From positions 71,018,028 through 71,082,027 of the forward strand of contig NC_088295.1 of NCBI RefSeq assembly GCF_032854445.1: a stretch of 64,000 nt of DNA, in the 5' to 3' direction. This stretch comes from Liolophura sinensis. Its lineage: Eukaryota > Mollusca > Polyplacophora > Chitonida > Chitonidae. The notes under the pieces were generated by a model. That model was not told where the DNA came from. It saw only the letters and a list, made by a program, of their open reading frames with translations, and searched no databases. Positions 37,590 through 50,000 of this stretch are shown piece after piece (position 1 is the stretch's first letter; each line of letters opens with the position of its first letter). A program made the translations under genes and the position numbers.

Positions 37590-37860
37590 CTGTTTTGTCC
37601 TGGTCAATGAGAGGGCATGGTGGCAACAGATTTTGCCTTGGGTATAAAGTGAGTTGGGTGTGTTGGCCTGTGATTGCATCATGGTCTCCTATTTTGAAAA
37701 TTTCAGCCTCATCCTTAAGTCCAGATGTTTGTTGGGAACTTAGTGAAGGTCACTGGTTTACTCCGGGCACTCAAGCTTTCTCCACCCATAAACCTGACAA
37801 CTGTCATGGCTGTCAGAAAAGCTGAAAGTTTTGAGTGCTGCGTTAGTGATCAACCACAGA
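37590..37860 (+). repeat. SINE copy, diverged
   Basis: The 3' half has CACTGGTTTACTCCGGGCAC, CTCCACCCATAAACCTGACA and a GTCATGGCTGTCAGAAAAG end. The 5' part (GGCATGGTGGCAACAGATTT) is less certain. Confidence 0.5.
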
Positions 37861-38254
37861 AAAACAGGTCACATTTGTGGGTGCCAAAAACCTGACAAAT
37901 CTGACATAAACAAGCTTGAAATATCAAAAGAAAAAAGATGAACACAGACTATAAATTGCAATCATAAAATGTTTAATGTTTATTATCAAATCTATGTACA
38001 TGTGTTAATTACTTTGTAGGTCCACTATCTGTTTTTCAGCTATGTACATTTATGTACAAACATTTATATATACATCTGTACAACACCAGTGTTATCACAC
38101 ATCAAGTCAGCTAATGTATAATTAAAATATCTTATGTCATTGCAAAGGTGCACACTTTGCAACAGGCAACGAAAATTCTTCCCACATGGTATGGGAAGAT
38201 CTCAGGACAAAATATCACCCATGTCATGCACTGTTAAAATAAGCATTACACCTG

Positions 38255-39553
38255 TCATCTTTGTCGCCTTTTGATGTCATCGCTTATTTCTTTGAATCCA
38301 TCCTTGATCTCTTTAGTAAATGTATTAAACCTGCTTCCACTGATCTTTGCTTCTTCTCTCAGTCTGTTCATAGCCTCAGAATCTTTTAGTTTGTGCATGC
38401 TTTCTTCACCTAAAAGAGAAATTGGCTATTTTAAAATTAAAGAGACAACAGTATCATCTGGAATAGCATACAACTGTCTGTATGGGGTAGGTTTTTTTTT
38501 TCCATTTTAACAGCTCAGATTAAATCCATACTTCAAAAACTGACAAAGCATTGTATATATGCTTATTCATAACAATTTTCTGGTGGCCAGAATTTGGTTA
38601 ACTCCACTCACAGATAAAAATCATGTTAGCGATGCTCTAAAATTTTTGGAAGTCATTTTGTACGCATAAATATACGTTATACATGAACAAATCAGAATAC
38701 AACACAATGTACCATGAGAATTTACTGGACAGAACAGCTTCCCGTCCCACTCATGCTCTTCAAAAGTCTGCGAGATGCCAAAACACAGACTGATGATCTG
38801 AATATCTAAGCAAACCAATCAAATGAAATATTACTTATTGACAACCCCAATCTTCATTTGTCAAATTGGGTTCCCAAGGACTACTTCTCCTCTGTTTTGG
38901 TCATGTGAAACAGAGCATGGGAGATGTAAGTTATGCACAACTCCATCCAATCAGTTCTAAAGGTAATATTAAAGCTAAGTTCTATGTAATATGCATTTAT
39001 ACCTATTTCTTTTCCTTTGAAAAACAGAAAGGCAGTCATCTGTGCAGCTCTACGCATTGGGTAGCTATCTGCTAGCTGAAAATAAACCAGTATGTCAGAT
39101 ATAATTAACTGTAATGTATGTACATCGTACGTCGTCGTTTATTTCAGAACACACAATGAAATTCCAAGGTGCATATATAAAGTACCAGTAACAGTGAATA
39201 TTAAAGCTTACTGGAGTAATGATTGAAAGTATAGGGCTTAATGTCAGTATTTCAGCCATACTGTAGCGAAAAGTGTCAAGAAATTTGCATTTAACTTGGA
39301 GACAAAAGCAGTAGGCTTGTGGCAAACAAACAGGCCTACTAACACATCTAACAACGATATGATTTTGATGGGCACAGCTAACTGCAAAAATGGCGGAGTA
39401 TCAATACATGTGTGATCACCATAACATGCTTTATAAAATGCCCGGCGTCTTTCAAGTTGAATATCACACCAAATTTACAGGCAATGTAAAGCCAAAAGGC
39501 TTCAAATTTAAATGATTACCTTTTGTATAAGTTGTTCATTCCGGGACAGATAG
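38255..39553 (-). CDS. NCBP2AS2: NCBP2AS2-like small protein, first exon not found
   Basis: Three minus-strand exons: 39553-39520, 39075-39003 and 38409-38255 (stop at 38257-38255). They read YLSRNEQLIQK, LADSYPMRRAAQMTAFLFF and SRFNTFTKEIKDGF. These match the human NCBP2AS2 pattern of a LVERL helix, RPIRRAAQLTAF and a C-terminal RFRDAFTQELRRG. The human protein is about 99 aa; these exons give 86, so only about ten N-terminal residues are missing. The missing exon must end in phase 2. I scanned about 1.5 kb upstream and found no convincing one. TTTATT on the plus strand at 37979-37984 is a likely poly(A) signal. Function in the family is poorly known. Confidence 0.72.
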
Positions 39554-42500
39554 CTGTAAAAGGTAAATAATGCACACATAAGAGATGCGTAAAGTTAATT
39601 CAAGAATGTCATATGTTGTTCCCTTATATTTTATATTTCTAACATTCATTCGGTCGATAGATCAATACGGAGGGAGATCATTTATCTCAATGAATTAGGC
39701 AGTACAGGTTACGGTATCACAAGCTGTGTCTAACTCTTTGTTTCCAGTCATGATACTGACACTATTCAATTTCTAATTTTAGTTCTATGGATCTATGTTT
39801 GTCAACAAAAACATTGTACCATAGATCTGGACTTACATTAGTCCATCTATATGGACTCAGTGTGATACTTCAAAATTAGGACATTCATCGTAACACCAAG
39901 TCCATCAACAACTCTCAAAAAACATGGCGCACATTTCAAACTCCCATCTCCTCCCCACTTATGGCACTGTAACTCACCTCCTCTGTTCATTTGTATGTAA
40001 TTTTATAGTGGAATCTCTAATAGGCCCTACTCCTCTTACCAAGTGCCTCGCCGTCCACAGCCATTCGAAGTGTTACGTGACCAGACCTATTTCTGGGTTT
40101 GAAATACACCGGAGTTTTGGTATTGAAATCATCAAGAAAACTATTATATTTCGATTGCCATCTCTAAGAACAGCTTCAACCTTCTTAATTCAATCCAACA
40201 AGGCATAAAGAACTTGTATTTTCAGTGCAGGTAAGCCTGGGTCCCGTAAGCGTGGACCTCATTGAGATCGGCTCCATCGAGTTGGAGTGCGCAGATATGC
40301 GACGATTTGTTTGAGGGTCGGCAATGTGCTCAGTGTTACGATGAATGTCAATTGTAAAATAGCAAAATGAGTACATCTAGGTGGACTAGACTTAGGCCCT
40401 ACATGTACATCATTGTGTACAGTATAGTACAAGCTTGAGTAAATATCATCAACATCAGGTCACCCTTTTATTTACCCACAAAGCCGTCTGATTCTTCGTT
40501 AATGTGGTGAACACAGTTACAGACTTTTCTGAACAGGACAATCAAGTGAAAATTATATAATACGGTACCCTAAAATCGCCCGTAACACCATCGTCGTCTG
40601 ATATCATCAAGCAGCGAACATTCCCCCTCTGACTGAGACCGGCTTCAGGATACCAGAGCTCTACGATGGGAAAATTTAGCCGCTTACATCAACCAACATA
40701 GATCATACCGTGACTACTGCGTTTTAATTCCCACACCTTTGATCACACCGAATTTTACAAGCGAAGTTTTGATATAGAACCAATAAATTAATATTCCTGT
40801 GAGATTCATCCGCAAAAGATCTGCTCATACGGGCATATAACATTCGTGTGTGCTACAAAGTCACCACCTTTACCGTGAGTGTAGTTTACATGTGCGCGTG
40901 TGGAAGCATGGAGGTGGTGGAAGGGAAAATGGTTTCTGGTCATTCTTGCCTTGAATTCAAAATTATAGGGCTCTCTTGTGCTACTTATTCCATATTTTTA
41001 AGGCTTTGGACAAAAGTTTTAAAGCTGTGAAAATGAATGTCATATTTAAAGCTTTGAAACGATTTTTAAACCTATAAAAAAGAAATGTTTAATGATTTGA
41101 AAATGATTTTTAAACCTTTAAAAAAAAAAGCACTATTTCCGAATGTTTAAAAAACGAGCCAGAAATTCTCAGTGCCTATGCTATAATAAATATCGATACA
41201 TGAAAATCTCTACGAGGGGACTGGTCATGCTTACACACGTATGTATGTTGGTACTTTCTACTATAAATACAACTGTATAGCATGTAATATTGTATTTCAC
41301 ATACGACATATAACCTATAGTATACTATAATATGGCCGCTTGCCACGTGCTTTTTGCACTTCAAGCAAACTCTAAGGCTGGATCCACGGTAGGAAAGGTG
41401 AAAGTCCAAACTAAAGTTATCATTTTTTCTGACGAGCGCCGAATCGGCTCTGTTACCACTCGTTCAAGAATGTCAGTAACAGAGGAAGAAAGCAAATTCA
41501 CAACTGAATACAAAGTTTATTTTCAGTAACTCTATCGCTCAAAATGTGTGTAAGAACACCAGTTGTTGACAGTTTTAGTTGAGGTTAGCGGTGCCGGGCA
41601 TTCCAGTATGAGACATTAGTCCCCTGGTGTCGGTCCCAGTGGAACAGTTACGGTTCTCGTAACCCGTACCTTGTCTTCTCTAATACATTTACTGCTTTAT
41701 TTGACAGCACGTGAACAGCAGTCGATACATAAATATGTGCACCACTGGAACAGCGTGGCTGTGCACTGCATGGTTTACCCTACTCCGGCATGTTGTTTGA
41801 TGTCAAAGACTTCTGTCAATAAAGCCCCAGAAATGCATGTATCATTACCTGTAGGCCTACCGGTAGCACGAAAGTTTCCTTACTTTTCGTATTGACTTTT
41901 TTTTTTTATATATAGTCCCACCAGTAGGTTATTTAAATTTTAACTAAAGATATTCTAGGGAAGGGTATCAGGAAAGTGCAGTTAAATATGTTGAATTACC
42001 CTTGAGAAAAGCAAAAATATTTCTCTTAGAAACTCGTGTATTTCTAACGGGTGGTTCATTCCACAGGCGGTCGAATCCAGTCTGTAAACCTTATATACTG
42101 GTAGGCTATGCCATCTCGGCCTACCAGCATCCTACATATACATCAGCATAAAAAGTATATATGCCATGAACTTGTATTTATATGGCACAAACACGATTTA
42201 CTGACTAGATTCCAGCGCTTGTGGTCAATCAGATTAATTTGAAAATCAGAACTATAAAATTAAAGCCTGTCAGCACAGCCACCCTGTCTCGTCTGGAACA
42301 CCTTTATTTAATGTGATATTTCGTAAACATCAAGCTGGTAGGATCTTTCCTTTATCAACGTCGGTACTCTAAGGCCTCATGCCTGCACTGTGATAAGCAA
42401 TTAGGCTTGTAGACCTTCTACCGACATGTCTTGGATAATTATACCAGAAATCATTCTCACAAAGTCATCATAATATAGGCTGGACATTTACCATTTTATT

Positions 42501-42919
42501 ATAAATTTTAACATTTTCCATATAACATCTGAAATAGGCCTAAATATATATATACATATCTACAGCAATATTTTGATCAATAAATTCTTAAATTCTTGTA
42601 CAAATTTGCCACTTCAAGTTTTCATAAACTGCATACCGGTACATGACAAGCTAAGCTCTTACCTTTTTTGGTAACTTATACATCAATAATGTACCAATAT
42701 ATCAATGACATAGGCTTGTCCATCACACTATTAAGTTGGATACTGGTGGATAGGCCCTAATTTCTGATTGCCACAAACTACCTGGTACTCAGAAACACAA
42801 CAATAAAACACCTGGTCAAATTTTAAGCTCCTTGGATCAGATGTTAAGAGATGTTAAGATACCATTAAGTATTAAGGCTGGTAGTAGCAAACCACAGTAA
42901 TGCATGAAAACAAGACTGA
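39554..42919. other. Intergenic stretch
   Basis: It should hold the missing first exon of the NCBP2AS2-like gene. 41334-41390 is a short open start (MAACHVLFALQ) followed by a donor-like ACG|GTAGGA but no partner exon was found. 41025-41150 is A/T-rich with repeated TTTTAAA words. Nothing else was recognised. Confidence 0.4.
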
Positions 42920-43213
42920 CAGTATTATCATTAATAGGGATTACACTTTCTGAAAATAGCACAGATTCTAGTGCTAAAATTTGGCTGAGACCACCGCAGG
43001 TTTCGAACCAGTGACCTCAGAGTCAGGCACCAAATCGACAGCAATACATGTCAACTGTCTAGATCACTCAACCATGGTAATGCATGTTCGCTGTAAAGCA
43101 TACTGGTCATCTATCTTCTATTTTTGTGGAAGGCCTGTTGGTCTCAGCCAAATTTCAGCACTAGAATCTGTGCTGTATTCAGAAAGTGTAATCTCTATTA
43201 ACGGTAATACTGT
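42920..43213 (-). repeat. tRNA-like core between 73-bp inverted arms
   Basis: Arms 42920-42992 and 43141-43213 are inverted copies of each other (CAGTATTATCATTAATAGGG against CTATTAACGGTAATACTG), about 90% identical by eye. The core carries an antisense tRNA-like head with box B GGTTCGAAACC (42999-43009 on the minus strand). The arm equals the body of the SINE at 22013-22173. Confidence 0.8.
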
Positions 43214-44082
43214 TACTTAATCCACTTCTAAAATATCATCTGTACCTATCTCAAAACAGGACTAGTACTAAGATTTTAAGTATGACTTAACTTTTAGTGC
43301 ATTAAAGATAAAAACTACATGAAATCAAGTTAACAGTCTTCAACTTACATGCATTCCTATTAAGACGAAATCACATTACGTTCACAACCGATGCAAAATA
43401 AACCTAGAATTCACAGTTCAGCACTGAAACATGGCCTCGGCAAATGTCGTCTTCATCAATGATTACATTTATAAATTAGTCAACAAAATGTCCACAGGAT
43501 CATTACCAGTCAGCATGAAACAATAAATTCGAAATCATCATTGGTGTATCTCCTTGAATAGCCTTGTATACATTTACTGGAGAAAAATTATTGGAACTGT
43601 CAATGCACAAATTGTCATTTATCACAGTCTTTTCTTGGTTGGGGTGGAAGTCAACATGTACACAGCCTGCATCACCGCATGGCAAGGATTCTTCAAAGAA
43701 ACAATGTTTATATTAGAAAACTACACGAGCAAATAACAATAAACACATGTGAGAAACTTTCACAATAATATAGCACTTTTTTGTGTGTTAAGTATCATGT
43801 TTGAAAAAAGAATTCCACACAACTAAATAAAACAGAAGACCACTGTACTTATAGTACTATCCTGCAGTACATAAGACATTTGTACAATTAACATTTTCTG
43901 TAAATGGTTCTGAAAAGTACAAGTATGTCCATTTATCCACTAACAGACGAACTCTCAAGAACCCTCATTATAACTTTCACACATACAGGTCTAGTTTTAT
44001 ATCCACTATTACTTTCACAAAAGCACTAAATACTCTTCCACCTGACGGGGAATGGTGCATACTCTCCTCCGTTTTCCTCTGA

Positions 44083-47000
44083 TCAGGAGAATGGTTTATA
44101 GTAGACCAGATAGGACCACAGGATTATGATGCCAGGGTTTTCCTTAGGGTTGGGATCAGTGCCGTTAAACCACCCGTAATACTGCAAGCGGTTGTATGAA
44201 TTTGTGGTCACATGGTTGGTGATGTCGATCCGCCAGCTGTCCACCTGCTGTCCGTCACACCAGCCATCACGGCCGTACAGCCAGGTGCCATGCTCGTTAG
44301 GGATCACTCCAGCAGGTACATGATCAGCACAACCCTCGGGTGTGCCTGAAAAGAACAGCAATATTAGTATACTGTGTTATATGTGACCAGTACTGTACAC
44401 TTGTTAATCTGTAAACTGGACTGTTAATAGGAAGGTATGCAACACAAATCACTACGCAGATTCCAAACTGTGGTACTGTTCCAAGATTAGCTTATATTTC
44501 AGTACCTGTGCTTGTGTTAGAAAAAGAGGTACATTCTTGTACATAGAGTGAATTGGATATTTACCTGCATTATCAAAGGTGATGTTGGTGGTGATGTTGT
44601 TCACATTGAAGTGATGGGAGGTAACACAGAACTCTCCACACCCGTTCTCATCACTGCCATGACCTGTGATCACTGAGTAAATCAACACCTGCCAAAAAGG
44701 AGTAAATCAGCATGTGTCACAGAGTCATATCCACATGTTAACATGGAGCCTGTCATGATGGGGTAAATCAGCATGTGGCACAGAGTCACATCAACATGTA
44801 AACATGGAGCCTGTCATGATGGAGTAAATCAGCATGTGACACAGAGTCACATCAACATGTAAACATAGATCCTGTAATGATGGGGTAAATGGGGTCATGT
44901 GACACAGAGCCACATCACCATGTAAGCATACATGTAGAGCCTGTTATGATGGAGTAAATCAGCATGTGACATAGAGCCACATCAACATGTAAACATAGAT
45001 CCTGCTATGATGGAGTAAATCAGCATGTGGCACAGACTAACATCAACATGTAAACATGGAGCTTGTCACGACGGAGTAAATCAGCATGTGACACAGAGTC
45101 ACATCCACATGTAAACATAGATCCTGTTATGATGGGGTAAATCAGCATGTGGCACAGAATAACATCAACATGTTGACATGGAGCCTGTCATGATGGGGTA
45201 AATCAGCATGTGGTATAGAGTCACATCCACATGTAAACATAGATCCTGTAATGATGGGGTAAATGGGGTCATGTGACACAGAGCCACATCAGCATGTAAG
45301 CATACATGTATAGCCTGTCATGATGGAGTAACTCAGCATGTGACACAGTCACATAAACATGGAGCCTGTCATGATGGAGTAACTCAGCATGTGGCACAGA
45401 GTCACATAAACATGGAGACTGTCATGATGGAGTAACTCAGCATGTGACACAGTCACATAAACATGGAGACTGTCATGATGGAGTAACTCAGCATGTGACA
45501 CAGAGTCACATACACATGGAGCCTGTCATGGTGGAGTAACTCAGCATGTGACACAGAGTCACATACACATGGAGCCTGTCATGATGGAGTAACTCAGCAT
45601 GTGACACAGTCACATAAACATGGAGCCTGTCATGATGGAGTAACTCAGCATGTGACACAGAGTCACATACACATGGAGCCTGTCATGATGGAGTAACTCA
45701 GCATGTGACACAGTCACATAAACATGGAGCCTGTCATGATGGAGTAACTCAGCATGTGACATAGTCACATAAACATGGAGCCTGTCATGATGGAGTAACT
45801 CAGCATGTGACACAGTCACATACACATGGAGCCTGTCATGATGGAGTAACTCATCATATGACACAGAGTCACATAAACATGGAGCCTGTCATGATGGAGT
45901 AACTCAGCATGTGACACAGAGTCACATACACATGGAGCCTGTCATGATGGAGTAACTCAGCATGTGACACAGTCACATAAACATGGAGCCTGTCATGATG
46001 GAGTAACTCAGCATGTGACATAGTCACATAAACATGGAGCCTGTCATGATGGAGTAACTCAGCATGTGACACAGAGTCACATACACATGGAGTCTGTCAT
46101 GATGGAGTAACTCAGCATGTGACACAGTCACATACACATGGAGCCTGTCATGATGGAGTAACTCATCATATGACACAGAGTCACATAAACATGGAGCCTG
46201 TCATGATGGAGTAACTCAGCATGTGACACAGTCACATAAACACGGAGCCTGTCATGATGGAGTAACTCAGCATGTGACACAGAGTCACATACACATGGAG
46301 CCTGTCATGATGGAGTAACTCAGCATGTGACACAGAGTCACTTAAACATGGAGCCTGTCATGATGGAGTAACTCAGCATGTGACACAGAGTCACTTAAAC
46401 ATGGAGCCTGTCATGATGGAGTAACTCAGTACAGAATTACATCAACATTTACAAAAACTGAACAAATAAATCTGCACCTGCATTCACATTAGCATGTGAG
46501 CCTGTAAAACAGCATGAAGTGCTTATGTGAAGAAAGTCCAAGTTTGGTAGAGCGTTCGCAGACCAAAAGTGGCATTATTAAAAAAATTTTATTTTATTAA
46601 TTTCTTATTTTAAAAAAAATTCAGTGATGGCATAAACACTACCATTTTGAACGTCTGAAAGTACATTTTCAAACATCAAATGTGAAATTCAATAATAAAG
46701 TAATGCCAATTTAACAAACGTTCAAAAACATGGTAGTAACTGTTTTTATCTCTCGGTGAATACTATCTGTTTTTACATGTTTACAGCAATTTTTATTATG
46801 TCATCAATTACTTTAAATCATAAGATACAAATTACAAACCCTTAAAGGAAGTTAATTACATGTAACAACACAAAATCTGCATACATTAGTACAGCATCAA
46901 CACATACATTTTCATATATTCACCTTACCTTTTTAGTATCCTGAGGTACTGTGAATTGAATTGGCTGGAAGTTGGAGTTGTATTTCTTATCAAAAGTGGC

Positions 47001-50000
47001 TCCTGGATGATACAACGGCAGAACAGAGGCTGGGTACACTCCTGTGCAAATTGGACGTGAAATTCCAAATACCACGATTATATCATTTTAATGACAAAGT
47101 TTGCTACAAAGTATTTATTTATTTATTTATTTGATTGGTGTTTTATGCCGTACTCAAGAATATTTAACTTATACGACAGCGGCCAGCATTATGGTGGGAG
47201 GAAACCGGGTAACGCCCGAGGGAAACCCACAACGATCCGCAGGTTGCTACAAAGTACAGGTTGTCCATAAGTACATTATGATGTGCACCATATATGAATG
47301 AATAAAATAATTTTGGAACAAACTATTTACTTTATTCATACTAAGTTATTAATCTGGACTTTGAATCTGCACATTTCTTACTTTTAGGGGAACATGTATT
47401 TATAGCAATACTCAATTATATGTCACTGATATAAAGGTAGTATGATTGAGAAGTTGCAGAAAATGAACAGCCTGGAGGAAATCATACCTTTGTTAATGAG
47501 TGAATTAAATGATTGTGGTTTTATTTCCACACTAGTTCAGTTTCAGTCAAACAATGCCAAACATTGACTAAAAGTATGAGAAGCCTATTGCCTGCAGCCG
47601 AACCAAAGACAGTCAGGTTTGTGGTTGGAAGAAACCAGATCACCCACAATAAACAACCACCCAAACTCTCCACAATAAACAGCCGCCATTAACTATGCTC
47701 CAACAAAACCTGCAGCAGAACTCGCACGAGCTTGATTGAATCTGTGAGCTCTATGGTCCAGAGCCCTTCTACTGTAGTGAGACAAACACTTGATCCGAAT
47801 GAGCAGTAACCCATAATGTGTTGTTATTCCCTAATACAGCGAGAAGCTCCAAGCGAAGGTTCAAAATGACCGATTTCACGTAACCTTGGGTTTTAGGCTG
47901 TGAAAATCTCAGGTTAAGAGATGGTATCCATGGCAATGCCCAGGGAGCTGTTTTCATTGTGAATGTGCAGGAGGGCCCATCTAACAAAGGAAGAAGTGGG
48001 GTGATGTCCGTCAACCAACGACCCACTCGTCTACAACAGGTAAACACAATCTATATTAGATCAAGGCTTTTGGTGCTTGTTCATCAATATTCTGAACACA
48101 AATCATGTTTGGCTCTTCATAAGCAGCATAGCTGTGTTTTAACTGCATACAGAATCATTCCTGATTGGCTGACAAAGATGGGGGATCCTGAGTTAAAGCA
48201 AAACATACACATTTCTTGTCTTACATGTGACATGCTTGGAATCCACAAAAGGTTACCTTGTGCAAAAAGTTACCCCCAAGGAAATGTACCTTCTGAATGG
48301 CGAGATCCAGCGGCCAATCTCCAGCTCGCAGAACTGGGGCGGTCTCCCTAGACAACACACAAACAGCTGAATGGTGTGATCCCAGTGGGCACAGCTGGTG
48401 TCCCGAGTGCCTGGGCAGGATAGTGACATGTCCAGCTCCACCTTCCCATACTGCCTCATCTCTGTGGCCATAATACACAGAATGTACATGTAACGGTTAT
48501 GGCCATTCTCTAACAAAGCCTTTACATGCACATAGTAAGTTTGAAGTTTTCTAAATTTATACTAATGTGGCAAATGCCAGATAATTTCAACATGCTAGTC
48601 ACACCATTACATCCAATGAAAGATAACATCAAAAATTACAACAAAAAGGAAATAAGATGCCCTCAAATCATCTAAAAAAATCATCTGATAGAATTTAAAA
48701 ATCACATAAAACAAAGCTTTTATACATTATCCTTGTCTGTTCAAAAATATATTTCAAACATTTATTTCTTCATAACCAGCAGTGCTAAAAGGATAGCTCT
48801 TCATTTATAGTGGTAATCACTTTGCATGCCAAGCTTTCTTAGAGAGCTAAGATCATATTCTTTTGACTGAGTAGACATCATTAAGATGGCGGGGAGAAAA
48901 GGTTTAAGCAGATACTTTTCATGCAATTAGTATCTAATAACTCCCACCCCTCCAAAAAATCTTTGGAGAAAAGCAGAAGAAATATTGGTTAACTATAAAC
49001 AAGGAATGCCTTGACACAAGACAAGTGGATATAACTGTGTCTGGAATTTTGAACAAAAATATATACTAGTATCCTAAATAAGTTTGTTCTAATTTACAAC
49101 CCAATAAACATGAGAGACACTCACTTTCCATGGAAGGCAGTGTGACATTAGCCACCACACCTGCCTGACCCTGCATCACCTGACTGCTGAACACAGGGAC
49201 CACCAGGGAGGCCTCATCCAGCCGGCCACTCAGCTCAGTCTTGTAGTTTAACCTGTACCAGCAAAACACTTTGTACAATCAGGAGTAGGCTACACATTGG
49301 TTGGTGGTTAACATCGCAATTCACATAGTGTAAAGCCTTGTTAGAACTGTTTTCTTGACATTGGTTCAGAGTAGCTTTTCATTATCCCTTCTGGACTATA
49401 TTTGATTGATTTATTTATTTGATTGGTGTTATACGTAGTACTCAGGAATATCTCACATATGCATTGGTGGATTATGGTGGGAGAAAAATGGTCAGAGCCC
49501 AGCGAAAACCCACGACCATCCGCAGGTTGCTCAGAGATGTAAATGTACTATGTGTTAAGCACTAACCACTGAGCTTCCCACACGAGGAACTTGAACGATG
49601 GATACAGCCACCAGCCTGACTCGGCGAGACGCCCCTCACTGTCGATTGCAAAATGGTAATTGTCTGATGGCGTGGTCTGGAAATACACAGTCTTCTTCTT
49701 GTCTCTGAAACAAAAGGCCTAATGTAATCAATGATTATTGTAGGCATACCCCAAAAGTCAACCAAATCTGTGTGGTATACATGTATATGGTTGTTATGTA
49801 TCTGCCATGTTTCTTCTTTACGTGTAATGGTACAGCAGTAAAGCTCTCACTTCTGGTCATTTGACATTTGACAATCTGTATGAAGTTCATGGGCATTTAT
49901 TAAGATCTTAACTACTTTAACTCTCTCGAAGTTGAGAAGAGCCCCAAACACATCTGCCACACCTCTGTCTGTCAGAATACCATTACAGTTTACTTGTATC

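Larger units (their letters stand above)
35029..38254. other. 3' flank and intergenic stretch
   Basis: It probably starts with a long 3' UTR; AATAAA at 36125-36130 is one candidate signal. It holds a near-perfect hairpin at 36621-36656 and a SINE at about 37590-37860. No further coding signal was seen. Confidence 0.5.

Noticed and set aside
39924-40208. 94-codon plus-strand ORF followed by a donor-like CAGGTAAGCC
   Set aside because: No recognisable protein and no partner exon.
45610-46072. Minus-strand ORFs of repeated HAELLHHDRLHVYVT type
   Set aside because: Translation of the ~53-bp array; changes frame with unit length.
47959-48351. 130-codon plus-strand ORF
   Set aside because: Antisense to two PNGase F-domain exons that match the family.
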